Below, in pieces: positions 18,327 through 26,689 of a DNA stretch of 49,704 nt; the first letter of the stretch is position 1, and each line of letters opens with the position of its first letter. A program made the position numbers and the translations under genes. Below the pieces are notes generated by a model. That model had not been told where the DNA came from. It saw only the letters and a program-made list of their open reading frames with translations, and searched no databases. The stretch covers positions 1-49,704 of the forward strand of contig CADCTA010000049.1 in NCBI GenBank assembly GCA_902805675.1. The letters run 5' to 3'. The stretch comes from an uncultured Chthoniobacterales bacterium (lineage in GTDB: Bacteria > Verrucomicrobiota > Verrucomicrobiia > Chthoniobacterales > UBA10450).

Positions 18327-19042
18327 ATGAAAAACTCCTGGTTGCCGTCAGTGCCGGTGATCGGCGACGCCACCAAGCCGAAGACGGCGTGCCCCTGCGC
18401 AATGAGAAACTCGGCGACTTTGCTCTGCGCTTTCTCGTGCAGCGACGGGTCTGAGACGATGCCGCCACGCCCCACATCCTGGCGCTGCAGCTCGAACTGC
18501 GGCTTGATGAGCGCGAGGATCACACCGGTTGGAGTTAACAACTCGAAGGCGTTCGGCAAGATCAAAGTCAGCGAGATGAACGAGACGTCGATGACACAGA
18601 TGTCAATCGGGTCGGAAATGTCCGCGGCGGTGAGCTGCCGCGCGTTGAGGTGTTCGCGGACGACGACTCGCGGGTCACTGCGGATCTTCCAGGCGAGTTG
18701 CCCATGGCCAACATCGATCGCGTAGACCTTCGCCGCCCCCCTTTGCAGAAGGCAATCGGTGAAGCCGCCTGTCGACGCGCCGATGTCCAGACTGATCGCG
18801 CCGGCGGGATCGATCGCGAAATGATCCAATGCGCCCTCGAGCTTCAGGCCGCCGCGGCCGACGTATTTCGGACCAGCGGCGACAGAGAGCTCTGCATCTG
18901 GCGCAACCAGAACCGAGGACTTGTTCAGGACTTGATCGCCCAGCCGGACTTCGCCCGCCATGACTGCGCGTTTCGCCTGCTCACGGCTGGCGAACAGCCC
19001 TTGGTCGACTAAAACCACGTCGAGCCGCGCTTTCCTGGTCAT
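18302..19042 (-). CDS. tlyA: TlyA family rRNA (cytidine-2'-O)-methyltransferase
   Basis: A 246-aa protein: an S4 RNA-binding domain (about 5-63; RLDVVLVDQGLFASREQAKR, GEVRLGDQVLNKSS) and an FtsJ-like methyltransferase domain (about 60-246). GPKYVGRGGLKLEGAL, LDIGASTGGFTDCLLQ (SAM-binding) and VYAIDVGHGQLAWKI are family signatures. TlyA homologues methylate 16S and/or 23S rRNA, affecting ribosome function and capreomycin sensitivity in mycobacteria. It is the first gene of a tlyA-nadK pair. Confidence 0.93.
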   Translation of the reverse strand: MTRKARLDVVLVDQGLFASREQAKRAVMAGEVRLGDQVLNKSSVLVAPDAELSVAAGPKYVGRGGLKLEGALDHFAIDPAGAISLDIGASTGGFTDCLLQRGAAKVYAIDVGHGQLAWKIRSDPRVVVREHLNARQLTAADISDPIDICVIDVSFISLTLILPNAFELLTPTGVILALIKPQFELQRQDVGRGGIVSDPSLHEKAQSKVAEFLIAQGHAVFGLVASPITGTDGNQEFFICARKQSA

Positions 19043-19714
19043 GGGTGAGGCGCGATAGGACTTTTCGGCGCAGAACCACGCTGGCGACGGCTCTCGTCAG
19101 CAGCGGGATCGGCAAGCGTGAAAGTTGAGCCACCTCGTCGCGCTTGGAGCGGTGCGGAAACGCTCGATAAGGTGGCAAACTCCCATGTCCAAGCGCTGGC
19201 GTCCGGCGCTGGAATGCGGCAGGGCCGCTCGGTCACGCGCGCGGTGAGCCGCCCATCCACTCTCGCCGACGCAGGCAGCGGGACACCGGTGCTGACGCAG
19301 CGAAACGGCCAACGCGGCGGCTCAGTGAGGCGATGAATCCCCGCAAATCGCGTTTCCGCGTTTTCAGTGACTTCGTCTGCAACCAATCTCACTACGAAAC
19401 ACTTAGGGATCTGCGTTAGCTCTTCGAACTGACATCTCCGGTGTGCATGTTCCGACTGTAGCTGAGCGCCATCAGGCGCCTGATGTGCGACGCTGGCGGT
19501 TGGCCGCATCACGTCGGAACCACTGCGCCTGAGCATCCCGGCCACAGCTCGTGCATCGCAGGGATGCGTGTTAGCTAGTGCGCGAAGCAGCGGGTTCGAA
19601 CCCCCTGCTGCCTGCCACCGGCGGGCACCGACAGTCCGCGCCGATTTGTCGCGCCGTCGGATCCGCGGCTGACGCTCATCGTGCACCGGGTCGCCCCACC
19701 GCGGCCCGACGACT
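19043..19714. other. Gene-free stretch with palindromes
   Basis: About 670 bases with no convincing gene. A 16-base perfect palindrome CATCAGGCGCCTGATG lies at 19470-19485. At 19587-19611, GGGTTCGAACCC sits inside a longer imperfect palindrome and looks like a tRNA T-arm, followed by GCTGCCTGCCA, but no partner for a 7-base acceptor stem is found upstream, so this is at most a tRNA remnant. Open frames on the minus strand here have no family resemblance. Confidence 0.5.
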
Positions 19715-19975
19715 TCATTCCGTCGGACCATAATCGCGGAGCAACTTGTCGAGCGACTCCACATCCTCCGCGGACGCGCGGCGCCTCTGATATTTGCGGA
19801 AGATGACGTCGCGCGCCTCAAGCAGATCGGCGTGGAGCGGCCGGTCGTAGTATGTCCAGTTCTCCTCGTCAGCGTATTTCGCCTGGAACTTCCAGATACC
19901 GCCGAATTTCGTGACACGGACCTCGCGCTTGCGGCCGTCGTCGTCCTTTTCGGTCCATATGTGTTGACTCCGCAT
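19715..19975 (-). CDS. Hypothetical protein, 86 aa
   Basis: A small hydrophilic protein (MRSQHIWTEKDDDGRKREVR...). The alternation of charged and aromatic residues (GGIWKFQAKYADEENWTYYD) followed by a helical, charged second half (LLEARDVIFRKYQRRRASAE) reads like a real folded domain rather than a shadow frame. It has ATG start, normal composition and no signal peptide. I do not recognise the family. It diverges from the CPBP protease gene, whose start is about 25 bases away. Confidence 0.65.
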   Translation of the reverse strand: MRSQHIWTEKDDDGRKREVRVTKFGGIWKFQAKYADEENWTYYDRPLHADLLEARDVIFRKYQRRRASAEDVESLDKLLRDYGPTE

Positions 19976-19999
19976 CGGCCCGGAATTCTACATACATTC

Positions 20000-20884
20000 T
20001 TGAAAGACGCAGCCAAACTGCTCGCCTACTTCGCGGCGACGCTCCTCTTTGGCGCGCTCTCGGCTCCCCCACTCTACTGGGCCGCCCAAGCGCTCATGGC
20101 CCGCGGCATCTTCCCTTTCCTGGCGGAATACGATTTCGAGCGCTTCTTCCATCGTGCGTTGCTCGTCGGCGCGATTCTGTTCTTCTGGCCGCTGCTGCGG
20201 TCCCTTGGGGTTCGTGGCTGGCGCGGCTTGGGATTGGATCCGAATCCGGACCGCTGGCGGGATCTGCGCGCCGGCCTTTTCATCGCGGTCGTTCCCCTGC
20301 TCCTCCTCGCGATTCTGCTCTTCCAGATCGGCGCCTATGGCTTTCGTCGGGAGATATCCGTCATCGCGCTCGGCGAGAGGACGCTCTCCGCCATCGTAGT
20401 TCCGTTCCTTGAGGAGCCGCTTTTCCGCGGCCTGATCCTCGGTGTCCTCATGCGGAGCAACCCGGCCTGGCTGGCGGCGCTGTTTACGTCGGCGGTTTTC
20501 TCGATCCTCCATTTCCTGAAAGCGCCGGAGCATTCCTCCACGGCGATCACCTGGACCTCCGGCTTCGCGTCGATCGCGAACGCCTTCCACCAGTTCGGTG
20601 AGCCGTTTCTCCTCCTCGCCGGTTTCACCACGCTGTTCCTGCTCGGCTGGATCCTGGCCGACGCCCGGATTCGCACCCGTTCGCTGTGGCTGCCGATCGG
20701 GCTACATGCAGGCTGGATTTTTGCGAGCGCCGCGTTTAACAAGGTCGCCCGCCGTGAAATCCCGCCCCTTTTGCCCTGGCTCGGAGACAGCCTGCTTATC
20801 GGCATCGCGCCTATCTGCGTCGCGCTCGTCAGCTGGCTGATGTTGCGGGCCTGGCTCTACCATGTTCAAACTCCCGAAGCTTGA
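20000..20884 (+). CDS. CPBP family intramembrane metalloprotease (CAAX-protease/Abi)
   Basis: About 294 aa with around eight hydrophobic segments. The catalytic motifs are EEPLFRG (EExxxR), AVFSILHFL (FxxxH) and IGLHAGW (H), which define the CPBP glutamic/metallo-protease family in the inner membrane. Members process prenylated proteins in eukaryotes and serve bacteriocin immunity or unknown proteolysis in bacteria. The start is uncertain: TTG 20000 just precedes the first membrane segment (LLAYFAATLLFGALS); the frame stays open back to 19832 but that overlaps the divergent small gene. Its end overlaps comF by 23 bases. Confidence 0.85.
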   Translation: MKDAAKLLAYFAATLLFGALSAPPLYWAAQALMARGIFPFLAEYDFERFFHRALLVGAILFFWPLLRSLGVRGWRGLGLDPNPDRWRDLRAGLFIAVVPLLLLAILLFQIGAYGFRREISVIALGERTLSAIVVPFLEEPLFRGLILGVLMRSNPAWLAALFTSAVFSILHFLKAPEHSSTAITWTSGFASIANAFHQFGEPFLLLAGFTTLFLLGWILADARIRTRSLWLPIGLHAGWIFASAAFNKVARREIPPLLPWLGDSLLIGIAPICVALVSWLMLRAWLYHVQTPEA

Positions 20885-21590
20885 TCCGCTCCGCGCGCTC
20901 GCCTCGCTCTTCTACCCGTCGCTCTGCTCGATCTGCTCGACCGCGGTCGACCCTTCGGATTACGTGTGCGAACCCTGCAGCCGCAAGGCGCCGCGCATCA
21001 AGTCGCCCTTCTGCGCCAAGTGCTCCGAGCCATTTGCCGGAGCGATCACCGACAGCTTTTCATGCGCGAATTGCTCGCACCGCGTCCTGCATTTTGATTC
21101 CGCCGTCGCCAGCTACCGCAGCCGCGGGATCGTGCGGAAGCTGGTGCACGAGTTTAAGTACGGGAAACAGCTGCACCTGCGCCATCCCGTTGCCGACTGG
21201 CTCGTCGAAACTCTCGACGACCCACGCCTGCACGGCCGCCGATTCGACATCGTCGTGCCTGTCCCGCTCCATCCTGCCCGCAAACGCGAGCGCGGCTTCA
21301 ACCAAGCCGAGCTGCTCGCCGAGCTACTGAGCGCCCGCAGCGGTCTCCCGATGCGCGATGCGCTCGAGCGGATCCGTTACACCACCACGCAGACGGCCTT
21401 CGACCGCACCGAACGGATGGAGAATTTGCGCGACGCCTTCCGTTTACGGAAAAACGTCGACGTGCGAGGGTTGCGCGTGTTGCTGATCGACGACGTCCTG
21501 ACCACTGGCTCCACGCTGAGTGAATGCGCTCGCGTGTTGAAGGCTGAGGGCGCGCTCTCGGTGCACGCGGCGACCGCCGCCCGGGCATAA
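20862..21590 (+). CDS. comF: ComF family phosphoribosyltransferase-like protein
   Basis: A 242-aa protein with two Cys4 clusters near the N-terminus (Cys22/25/36/39 and Cys51/54/68/71), probably zinc ribbons, and a type I phosphoribosyltransferase domain ending in VLLIDDVLTTGSTL, the PRPP-binding loop. VPVPLHPARKRERGFNQAELLA is the ComF signature. The family is linked to DNA uptake and handling of DNA strands. It overlaps the CPBP gene and is 4 bases from accD, so these genes are cotranscribed. Confidence 0.92.
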   Translation: MFKLPKLDPLRALASLFYPSLCSICSTAVDPSDYVCEPCSRKAPRIKSPFCAKCSEPFAGAITDSFSCANCSHRVLHFDSAVASYRSRGIVRKLVHEFKYGKQLHLRHPVADWLVETLDDPRLHGRRFDIVVPVPLHPARKRERGFNQAELLAELLSARSGLPMRDALERIRYTTTQTAFDRTERMENLRDAFRLRKNVDVRGLRVLLIDDVLTTGSTLSECARVLKAEGALSVHAATAARA

Positions 21591-21594
21591 AGCG

Positions 21595-22440
21595 ATGGCC
21601 ATTTTCAAAAGACCAACGCTGCGCACCGAGAGCGGCAAGAAGCGCGAGATGCCGCAGGGGCTGTGGCAGAAGTGTCCCGGCTGCGGTGACGTGGTGCACG
21701 AGATCGAGCTGGGCCAGAATCAACGCGTTTGCCCGCGCTGCGACTACCACTTCCCGCAAAACGCCAAGGAGCGCCTCGCCGATCTGCTCGACCCGGACAC
21801 CTTCACAGAGCACGACGCGAATCTTCGTTCGATCGACACGCTGCGATTCGAAGGCGTGGCCACCTACAAGGATCGGCTAAACAAATACCAGAGCAGCACC
21901 GGTTTGACGGACGTCGTCCTGAGCGGCGAAGGAATGATCGAAGGCTACAAGATCGGCGTGGCCGTGATGGACTTCAGTTTCCTCGGCGGCAGCCTTGGCT
22001 CGGTAGCCGGCGAGCGCATCACGCGCATCATCGAATGGTCAACGGCCAATCGCTGTGCTGTGATTATCATTTCGGCTTCCGGCGGCGCGCGCATGTACGA
22101 GGGAATGCTGAGCCTGATGCAGATGGCGAAGACCAGCGGCGCACTCGCGCGTCACGCGTGCGAGAAGCTGCCGTTCATCTCTGTGCTCACGAACCCGACG
22201 CTCGCGGGCGTGATGGCGAGCTATGCATCGCTCGGCGACGTCATCATCGCCGAGCCGCGGAGCATGGTTGGGTTCGCTGGTCAGCGCGTCATTCGAGAGA
22301 CAACGCACCAGGAATTGCCGGAAGGCTTCCAGACCGCCGAGTTCCTCGAAGACCATGGCTTGATCGATCTGGTCGTGCATCGCAAGAAGATGCGGACGCA
22401 GATCGCGCAGTTGCTCGACTACTTCTCAGCTCCGCAGTGA
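21595..22440 (+). CDS. accD: Acetyl-CoA carboxylase carboxyltransferase subunit beta
   Basis: A 281-aa subunit that, with AccA, transfers CO2 from carboxybiotin to acetyl-CoA to make malonyl-CoA. The N-terminal zinc ribbon is intact (Cys27, Cys30, Cys46, Cys49). GVAVMDFSFLGGSLGSVAGE and IIISASGGARMYEGMLSLMQ form the carboxyltransferase core with oxyanion-hole glycines, and GFAGQRVIRETTHQELPEGF is the typical C-terminal motif. The length is normal. The adjacency accD-folC is widely conserved in bacteria. Confidence 0.96.
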   Translation: MAIFKRPTLRTESGKKREMPQGLWQKCPGCGDVVHEIELGQNQRVCPRCDYHFPQNAKERLADLLDPDTFTEHDANLRSIDTLRFEGVATYKDRLNKYQSSTGLTDVVLSGEGMIEGYKIGVAVMDFSFLGGSLGSVAGERITRIIEWSTANRCAVIIISASGGARMYEGMLSLMQMAKTSGALARHACEKLPFISVLTNPTLAGVMASYASLGDVIIAEPRSMVGFAGQRVIRETTHQELPEGFQTAEFLEDHGLIDLVVHRKKMRTQIAQLLDYFSAPQ

Positions 22441-22483
22441 ATGTCGGAGGGGCTCTAGCGCCCCGATTGCGGGTATCGCAGGC

Positions 22484-23761
22484 ATGGGAGATCACGACAC
22501 GCCGATCGCGGCACTAAGGCCGCTCCCACATTCAGGAAATCTGGAGCGCTACAAAGCGGCGCTGGGTTGGCTGTTCGGCACCCAGCTGTTTGGCATTAAG
22601 CTCGGGCTGGAAAGCATCCGACGTCTGCTCGCCGGGCTGGGCCTACCGGGCGAAGCGCATCGCATCATCCATGTAGCAGGCACGAACGGGAAGGGGTCCG
22701 TCTGCGCGATGATCGATGCGATCTCTCGCGCGCAAGGCTACCGCACCGGCCTCTTTACCTCCCCTCACCTGATCACCTACCGCGAGCGCATCCGTGTGGA
22801 CGGCGAGATGATCGGCGAGAGCGAAGTCGCCGAAGGTCTCGAACTGATCCGCGCGACGGTGCGCGACTGGGATCCGCATCCGACGTTCTTCGAGATCACC
22901 ACCGCACTCGCGCTCTGGCACTTCAAGCGTGCCGCATGCGATGTGGTCGTGCTCGAGACCGGCATGGGCGGCCGACTCGACGCGACCAATGCTATCGCCG
23001 CCGCCGCGTCGGTGATCACACCGATCGATTACGACCACCAGAAATGGCTAGGCGACTCGCTCACCCAAATCGCTGCGGAAAAGGCCGGCATCATCAAGCC
23101 GCGCACCCCGGTCGTGATGGCCCCGCAACGAGCTGAGGCCGAAGGGGTGATCCGCGCGTATGCGGACGAGCGTGACGCGCCGCTTCAGCTTATCGCGAGC
23201 CTTCATCGTGCCAGCCACGTCGCATTGCCCGGTGAGCACCAGCAGCAGAATGCCGCGGTCGCGGTGGCGGCGTTACGCGCGGCAAACATCCACGTCGATG
23301 ACGATGCCGTTCGCTTGGGCCTCGCGACGGTCAGCTGGCCGGCGCGCTTCCAGCGGTGCAGCGATCAAGTCGTCGTCGATGGCGCTCACAATCCGGCGGG
23401 CGCACGCGTGCTGGCACAAACATGGCGAAGCGTTTTCGGTGAGGAGCGCGCCACGATCATTCTCGCCGTGCTCCGCGATAAGGAGGCTGCGGTGTTGGTA
23501 CGTGCGCTGGCGCCGATCGCTGCGCGCTTCATCCTTCCGGCGAGCCGGGCTGAACGGGCACTGCCGCGCGAAGAACTCGCCGCCATCGTGCAGGAGGTCG
23601 CACCAAACGTTCCGGTTTCGATCGCAGACTCATACTCAGCCGCGATGAACGCGACCGAACCCGCCGAGCGGATTCTGATTACCGGCTCGTTGCACTTCGC
23701 AGGCGAAGTACTCGCCACGATCCAAGGCGTGCCGGCGGCTTACGAAGAGTGCCTTCAGTAA
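22484..23761 (+). CDS. folC: Bifunctional folylpolyglutamate synthase / dihydrofolate synthase
   Basis: A 425-aa Mur-ligase-type enzyme that adds glutamate to dihydropteroate and to folates. HVAGTNGKGSV (63-73) is the ATP-binding P-loop, TGLFTSPHLITYRERI is the folate signature, and VVLETGMGGRLDATNAI gives the second conserved block. The C-terminal domain holds VVVDGAHNPAGARVLA. All three Mur-type regions are complete. It lies 43 bases after accD and is probably the last gene of the CPBP-comF-accD-folC unit. Confidence 0.95.
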   Translation: MGDHDTPIAALRPLPHSGNLERYKAALGWLFGTQLFGIKLGLESIRRLLAGLGLPGEAHRIIHVAGTNGKGSVCAMIDAISRAQGYRTGLFTSPHLITYRERIRVDGEMIGESEVAEGLELIRATVRDWDPHPTFFEITTALALWHFKRAACDVVVLETGMGGRLDATNAIAAAASVITPIDYDHQKWLGDSLTQIAAEKAGIIKPRTPVVMAPQRAEAEGVIRAYADERDAPLQLIASLHRASHVALPGEHQQQNAAVAVAALRAANIHVDDDAVRLGLATVSWPARFQRCSDQVVVDGAHNPAGARVLAQTWRSVFGEERATIILAVLRDKEAAVLVRALAPIAARFILPASRAERALPREELAAIVQEVAPNVPVSIADSYSAAMNATEPAERILITGSLHFAGEVLATIQGVPAAYEECLQ

Positions 23762-23765
23762 CTGC

Positions 23766-24527
23766 CTAGTTCTGCTCCGCGCCGCGCGGCCTTCGGTATA
23801 GAACTGCTTGGACCTGAGATTGCGGTTCGCCCGGAGGTTCAACCAGCACGATCACGGCTCCGTGATCAGGCAGGTCATACTCGAGCGCTGTAGCGGCCGT
23901 TTTGCCCGACGCGCCTGCGGCAGCATCGCGCCCCGCCGGGAACCTTGTGATGCGCGAAGCCGAGCCTGCGGTATCGACGACCGTCTGCAGCGTTGTGTCG
24001 TGCGTGATGAAACTGAAATCCGGCGGTAATTCCGACGGAATCTCGCGGCCTGCGTAAGCGTCGAGCAACGCCGTGCGGTGGCTGGCACGCGCGCGCACAG
24101 CTCGGAAGACAGCGTAGCCGAGCAGTCCGATCGCCACGAGGGCGACGAGCCGCAGCTGCCAACTGCTCGCTCCCGCCGGCAGCAAACGATGCTCGTAGGA
24201 AGGATTCATGACGATCATATGCCAGTCCCAGACGCGGTCGCGGTTGAAGTAGACGGTGAAGCCCACGTAGCCTTCCGTGCGCCTCGTGCGCGCCGAAGGT
24301 GGTGCCAGGTAGTGCACCTTTCCGCCGAGCTTCAGGTCCACCCACTGGTGCCCGCCAGGCTGGCCGAAGGCCGCAAAGACCTCGTCCGCCGTCATATCGC
24401 GCCGCAGGTTAGCTCGCGCCTCCTCCTCCGTAGGAAACGCCGCACGCGGACCACCGGAGCAGCCGGCAAGCAGTGCCAGCGCGAAGACCAGTACCAGCTG
24501 TGTGCCACGCCAGAGACAGCTGCGCAT
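23766..24527 (-). CDS. Lipoprotein with one internal membrane segment, unknown function
   Basis: A 253-aa protein starting at ATG 24527. The N-terminus ends in LALLAGCSGG, a clear lipobox. Residues about 30-65 (PTEEEARANLRRDMTADEVF) resemble the SmpA/BamE-like motif of small outer-membrane lipoproteins where a conserved helix-turn precedes AFGQP. A transmembrane stretch (LRLVALVAIGLLGYAVF) follows in the middle. No family is assigned. It is on the same strand as metG and starts just inside the 3' end of it, so it could be expressed from the metG transcript. Its stop is only 4 bases from that of the convergent folC. Confidence 0.75.
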   Translation of the reverse strand: MRSCLWRGTQLVLVFALALLAGCSGGPRAAFPTEEEARANLRRDMTADEVFAAFGQPGGHQWVDLKLGGKVHYLAPPSARTRRTEGYVGFTVYFNRDRVWDWHMIVMNPSYEHRLLPAGASSWQLRLVALVAIGLLGYAVFRAVRARASHRTALLDAYAGREIPSELPPDFSFITHDTTLQTVVDTAGSASRITRFPAGRDAAAGASGKTAATALEYDLPDHGAVIVLVEPPGEPQSQVQAVLYRRPRGAEQN

Positions 24528-24552
24528 TGCGGTTAGGATCCCGTCGGCTCGG

Positions 24553-26109
24553 CTATACCGTCGCTTCGGACTTTTCGATCCGCGGAAACACCGGCGAGGG
24601 TTTTCCGAGCGCGTGCCCATCGGTGATTCCGCCCCAACGCGCAGCGGCGAGCGTGGCGTCGTGCTTCCAGTTCAGCTGCGTGAGCACTTCCTGCGCGGCC
24701 TTCGGCAGAACAGGCACAATCAGGATCGCGATGACACGCAACGCTTCCGCCAGCGCATAGAGCACGTGGTCGAGTGTCTCGGCGCGTTCCGGATCTTTCG
24801 CCAGCTTCCATGGCGCTGTCATCTCAACGTAAGTGTTACACGAGGTGGCGAAGTCGATCACCGCTGCAAGGGCGGCGTGCACCTGCGCGCCATCCATGTG
24901 CCGCTGGTACGCCGCGACCGCGCTTTCCGCCTGAGCTCGCAGCGGCGAATCCCCGCCTGCCTGACGCACAACGCCGCCACGATATCGATGCGCCATGTTG
25001 AGCGCCCGGTTGAGCAGATTGCCTAACGAATTGGCGAGATCGCCATTGTAGCGGGCGATGAGTCGTTCTTCCGAAAAATCAGAGTCCCTCCCCGTCGCGA
25101 TGTCGCTCATCACATAGTAACGAAGCGCTTCGTTGCCATATTTGTCCGCCAGCGCCAATGGATCGACGACATTGCCTAACGACTTGCTGATCTTCGCGCC
25201 GGACATATTCCACCAGCCGTGCACGAGCAGCCTCGGCATGTCTGCATCTGTGAAACCCACCGCATGAAGCATGATCATCCAGTAGATGCCGTGCGCAGGA
25301 ATCAGGATGTCTTTCCCGATGACGATGATCGCGGGCCACCAGCGATGGAACTCACCCAAATTTGTACCCGCGGCGGAGCTGTAGGGACCCGGCGCGAAAG
25401 TGATGTAGTTCAACAGCGCGTCGAACCAGACGTAAGTGACGTAGTCGCGATCGAACGGCAGCTCGATCCCCCACGAGAGCCGGGATTTCGGACGCGAGAT
25501 GCAAAGATCGCCCGCGATTTTCTCCACCGCGTTGCGCAGCTCGAGCTGGCGAAAATCGGGCACGACGAGATCGGTGCGGCTGTCGAGTAGCGAGAGGAGC
25601 CACTCTTTGTGCTGGGCGAGCTTGAAGTAGTAGTTCTCCTCCTCGCGAAACTCCACCTCGCCCCATTCCGGGCCGAACTCACCATCCGGACCCCGCTCCT
25701 TGTCGGTGAGGAATTGCTCCTGCCGGACACTGTAGTATCCGCCCTCAGTCGCTTTGTACAGCTGCCCCTCATCGAACAACCGCTGCAGCAGCGCCTGGAC
25801 GCCTTCCTTATGGCGCGGCTCGATCGTCGCAGCCCAGCCATCGTAGCGAACGTCCAGCTTCTCCCAGAGCGCGACGAATTTCTGCGTCACCTCGCTGACG
25901 AATTGCTCCGGCGCCACGCCCTGCTTTTCGGCTGATTGCTGCACCTTCTGGCCATGCTGGTCGACGCCGGTGAGATAAAAGACCTCGTCGCCTTTCAGCC
26001 GATGATAGCGCGCGAGCACGTCGGCGAGGATCTTCTCGTAGGCGTGTCCGATGTGCGGCGCCGAATTGGTGTAATCGATTGCCGTGCAGATGTAAAAACG
26101 GTCGGCCAT
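24553..26109 (-). CDS. metG: Methionyl-tRNA synthetase
   Basis: A 518-aa class I aminoacyl-tRNA synthetase charging tRNA-Met. The ATP-binding motif is NSAPHIGHAYEK (HIGH at 19-22); the second signature is GAKISKSLGNVVDP in place of canonical KMSKS. VFYLTGVDQHGQKVQQSAEK is the connective-peptide start, and the anticodon-binding helical domain (about 390-518) follows. It lacks the extra C-terminal EMAP/Trbp111 dimerisation domain, so it is the short form. The start is ATG 26109; a 13-codon extension to 26148 is open but unlike the family. Confidence 0.96.
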   Translation of the reverse strand: MADRFYICTAIDYTNSAPHIGHAYEKILADVLARYHRLKGDEVFYLTGVDQHGQKVQQSAEKQGVAPEQFVSEVTQKFVALWEKLDVRYDGWAATIEPRHKEGVQALLQRLFDEGQLYKATEGGYYSVRQEQFLTDKERGPDGEFGPEWGEVEFREEENYYFKLAQHKEWLLSLLDSRTDLVVPDFRQLELRNAVEKIAGDLCISRPKSRLSWGIELPFDRDYVTYVWFDALLNYITFAPGPYSSAAGTNLGEFHRWWPAIIVIGKDILIPAHGIYWMIMLHAVGFTDADMPRLLVHGWWNMSGAKISKSLGNVVDPLALADKYGNEALRYYVMSDIATGRDSDFSEERLIARYNGDLANSLGNLLNRALNMAHRYRGGVVRQAGGDSPLRAQAESAVAAYQRHMDGAQVHAALAAVIDFATSCNTYVEMTAPWKLAKDPERAETLDHVLYALAEALRVIAILIVPVLPKAAQEVLTQLNWKHDATLAAARWGGITDGHALGKPSPVFPRIEKSEATV

Positions 26110-26186
26110 GCAGTTGCAGAGATTGCGGGCAGCTGCGGAGGGATGCAACTTTGAGCTTCGACTCGGGCAGATGACTTCTCCCGTTC

Positions 26187-26270
26187 GGTCATTCCGAGCG
26201 AAGTCGAGGAATCCCGTGGCAAACCTTAATGGTGATGCATCGGGATGTCTCGGCTTCGCTCGACATGACC
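26187..26270. repeat. Imperfect inverted-repeat (REP-like) element, copy 2
   Basis: Left arm 26187-26215 (GGTCATTCCGAGCGAAGTCG...) and right arm 26242-26270 (...CGCTCGACATGACC) match at 24 of 29 positions when one is reverse-complemented, around a 26-base loop. The terminal GGTCAT/ATGACC and the GCGAAG core are shared with the element at 4162-4287. It lies upstream of metG in a 315-base stretch (26110-26425) with no gene. Confidence 0.8.
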
Positions 26271-26386
26271 GGCTTTGGAGCTTCTCCGTCCGAGCGACTT
26301 CGCTCCGTCGAGTGGGCAGACTGAGCGGCGGCCGTACTACGGCCGGGACGACAACGCATCCGGCGAGTGTTCGACCCCGCGTGGTG

Positions 26387-26422
26387 GCGTCGCTACGCGG
26401 TCAGGCGTCGCTACGCGATCAG
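26387..26422. repeat. Two tandem copies of an 18-base unit
   Basis: GCGTCGCTACGCGGTCAG is followed directly by GCGTCGCTACGCGATCAG, differing at one base; a decayed third start (ACGTCACT) follows. The unit begins 39 bases downstream of the stop of the small protein at 26426-26590 on the minus strand and may be simple slippage duplication. Confidence 0.7.
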
Positions 26423-26425
26423 ACG

Positions 26426-26590
26426 TCACTCGCGCTTTGGCGCATCCGTCTCGGTGGCCGGTTCCTGCTTCTTCTTCGGTGGCTCGGGAATGGACGGCAC
26501 GTTGTCGGGGCTGATGAACTCTTCCATCGGCGCATCCGTCGTCGCGGCTGTCACCTTTTTCTCGCGTCCCGTCTCTTCGTCTTTGGCCAT
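26426..26590 (-). CDS. Small charged protein, 54 aa, unknown function
   Basis: An ATG-started frame encodes MAKDEETGREKKVTAATTDA at its N-terminus and then a Pro/Lys-rich part with EEFISPDNVPSIPEPPKKK and a final ETDAPKRE. It is highly charged, without hydrophobic core, Cys or signal peptide, so it is probably disordered. The codon third positions are GC-rich and the amino-acid pattern (PDNVPSIPEPPKK) looks selected rather than random. It lies between metG and the divergent thioredoxin-like gene. I do not recognise a family. Confidence 0.55.
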   Translation of the reverse strand: MAKDEETGREKKVTAATTDAPMEEFISPDNVPSIPEPPKKKQEPATETDAPKRE

Positions 26591-26689
26591 GGTAAAGATG
26601 AATCGCGCGCGGCCCTTGCCATGGTCTCAGGCGCGCCTGAGGGCATCTCCCGTAGAACCTATTTCGACGGCCGAAACGAACCTCAAAGG

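Noticed and set aside
19527..19615. Intact tRNA gene ending near 19615
   Set aside because: The T-arm has a mismatch, and the expected 5' acceptor strand AGGCAGC and an anticodon stem are not found upstream.
19039..20016. A 325-codon minus-strand frame across the gene-free stretch
   Set aside because: It overlaps the small protein gene in another frame and shows no recognisable domain; composition is Arg/Pro/Ala-rich.
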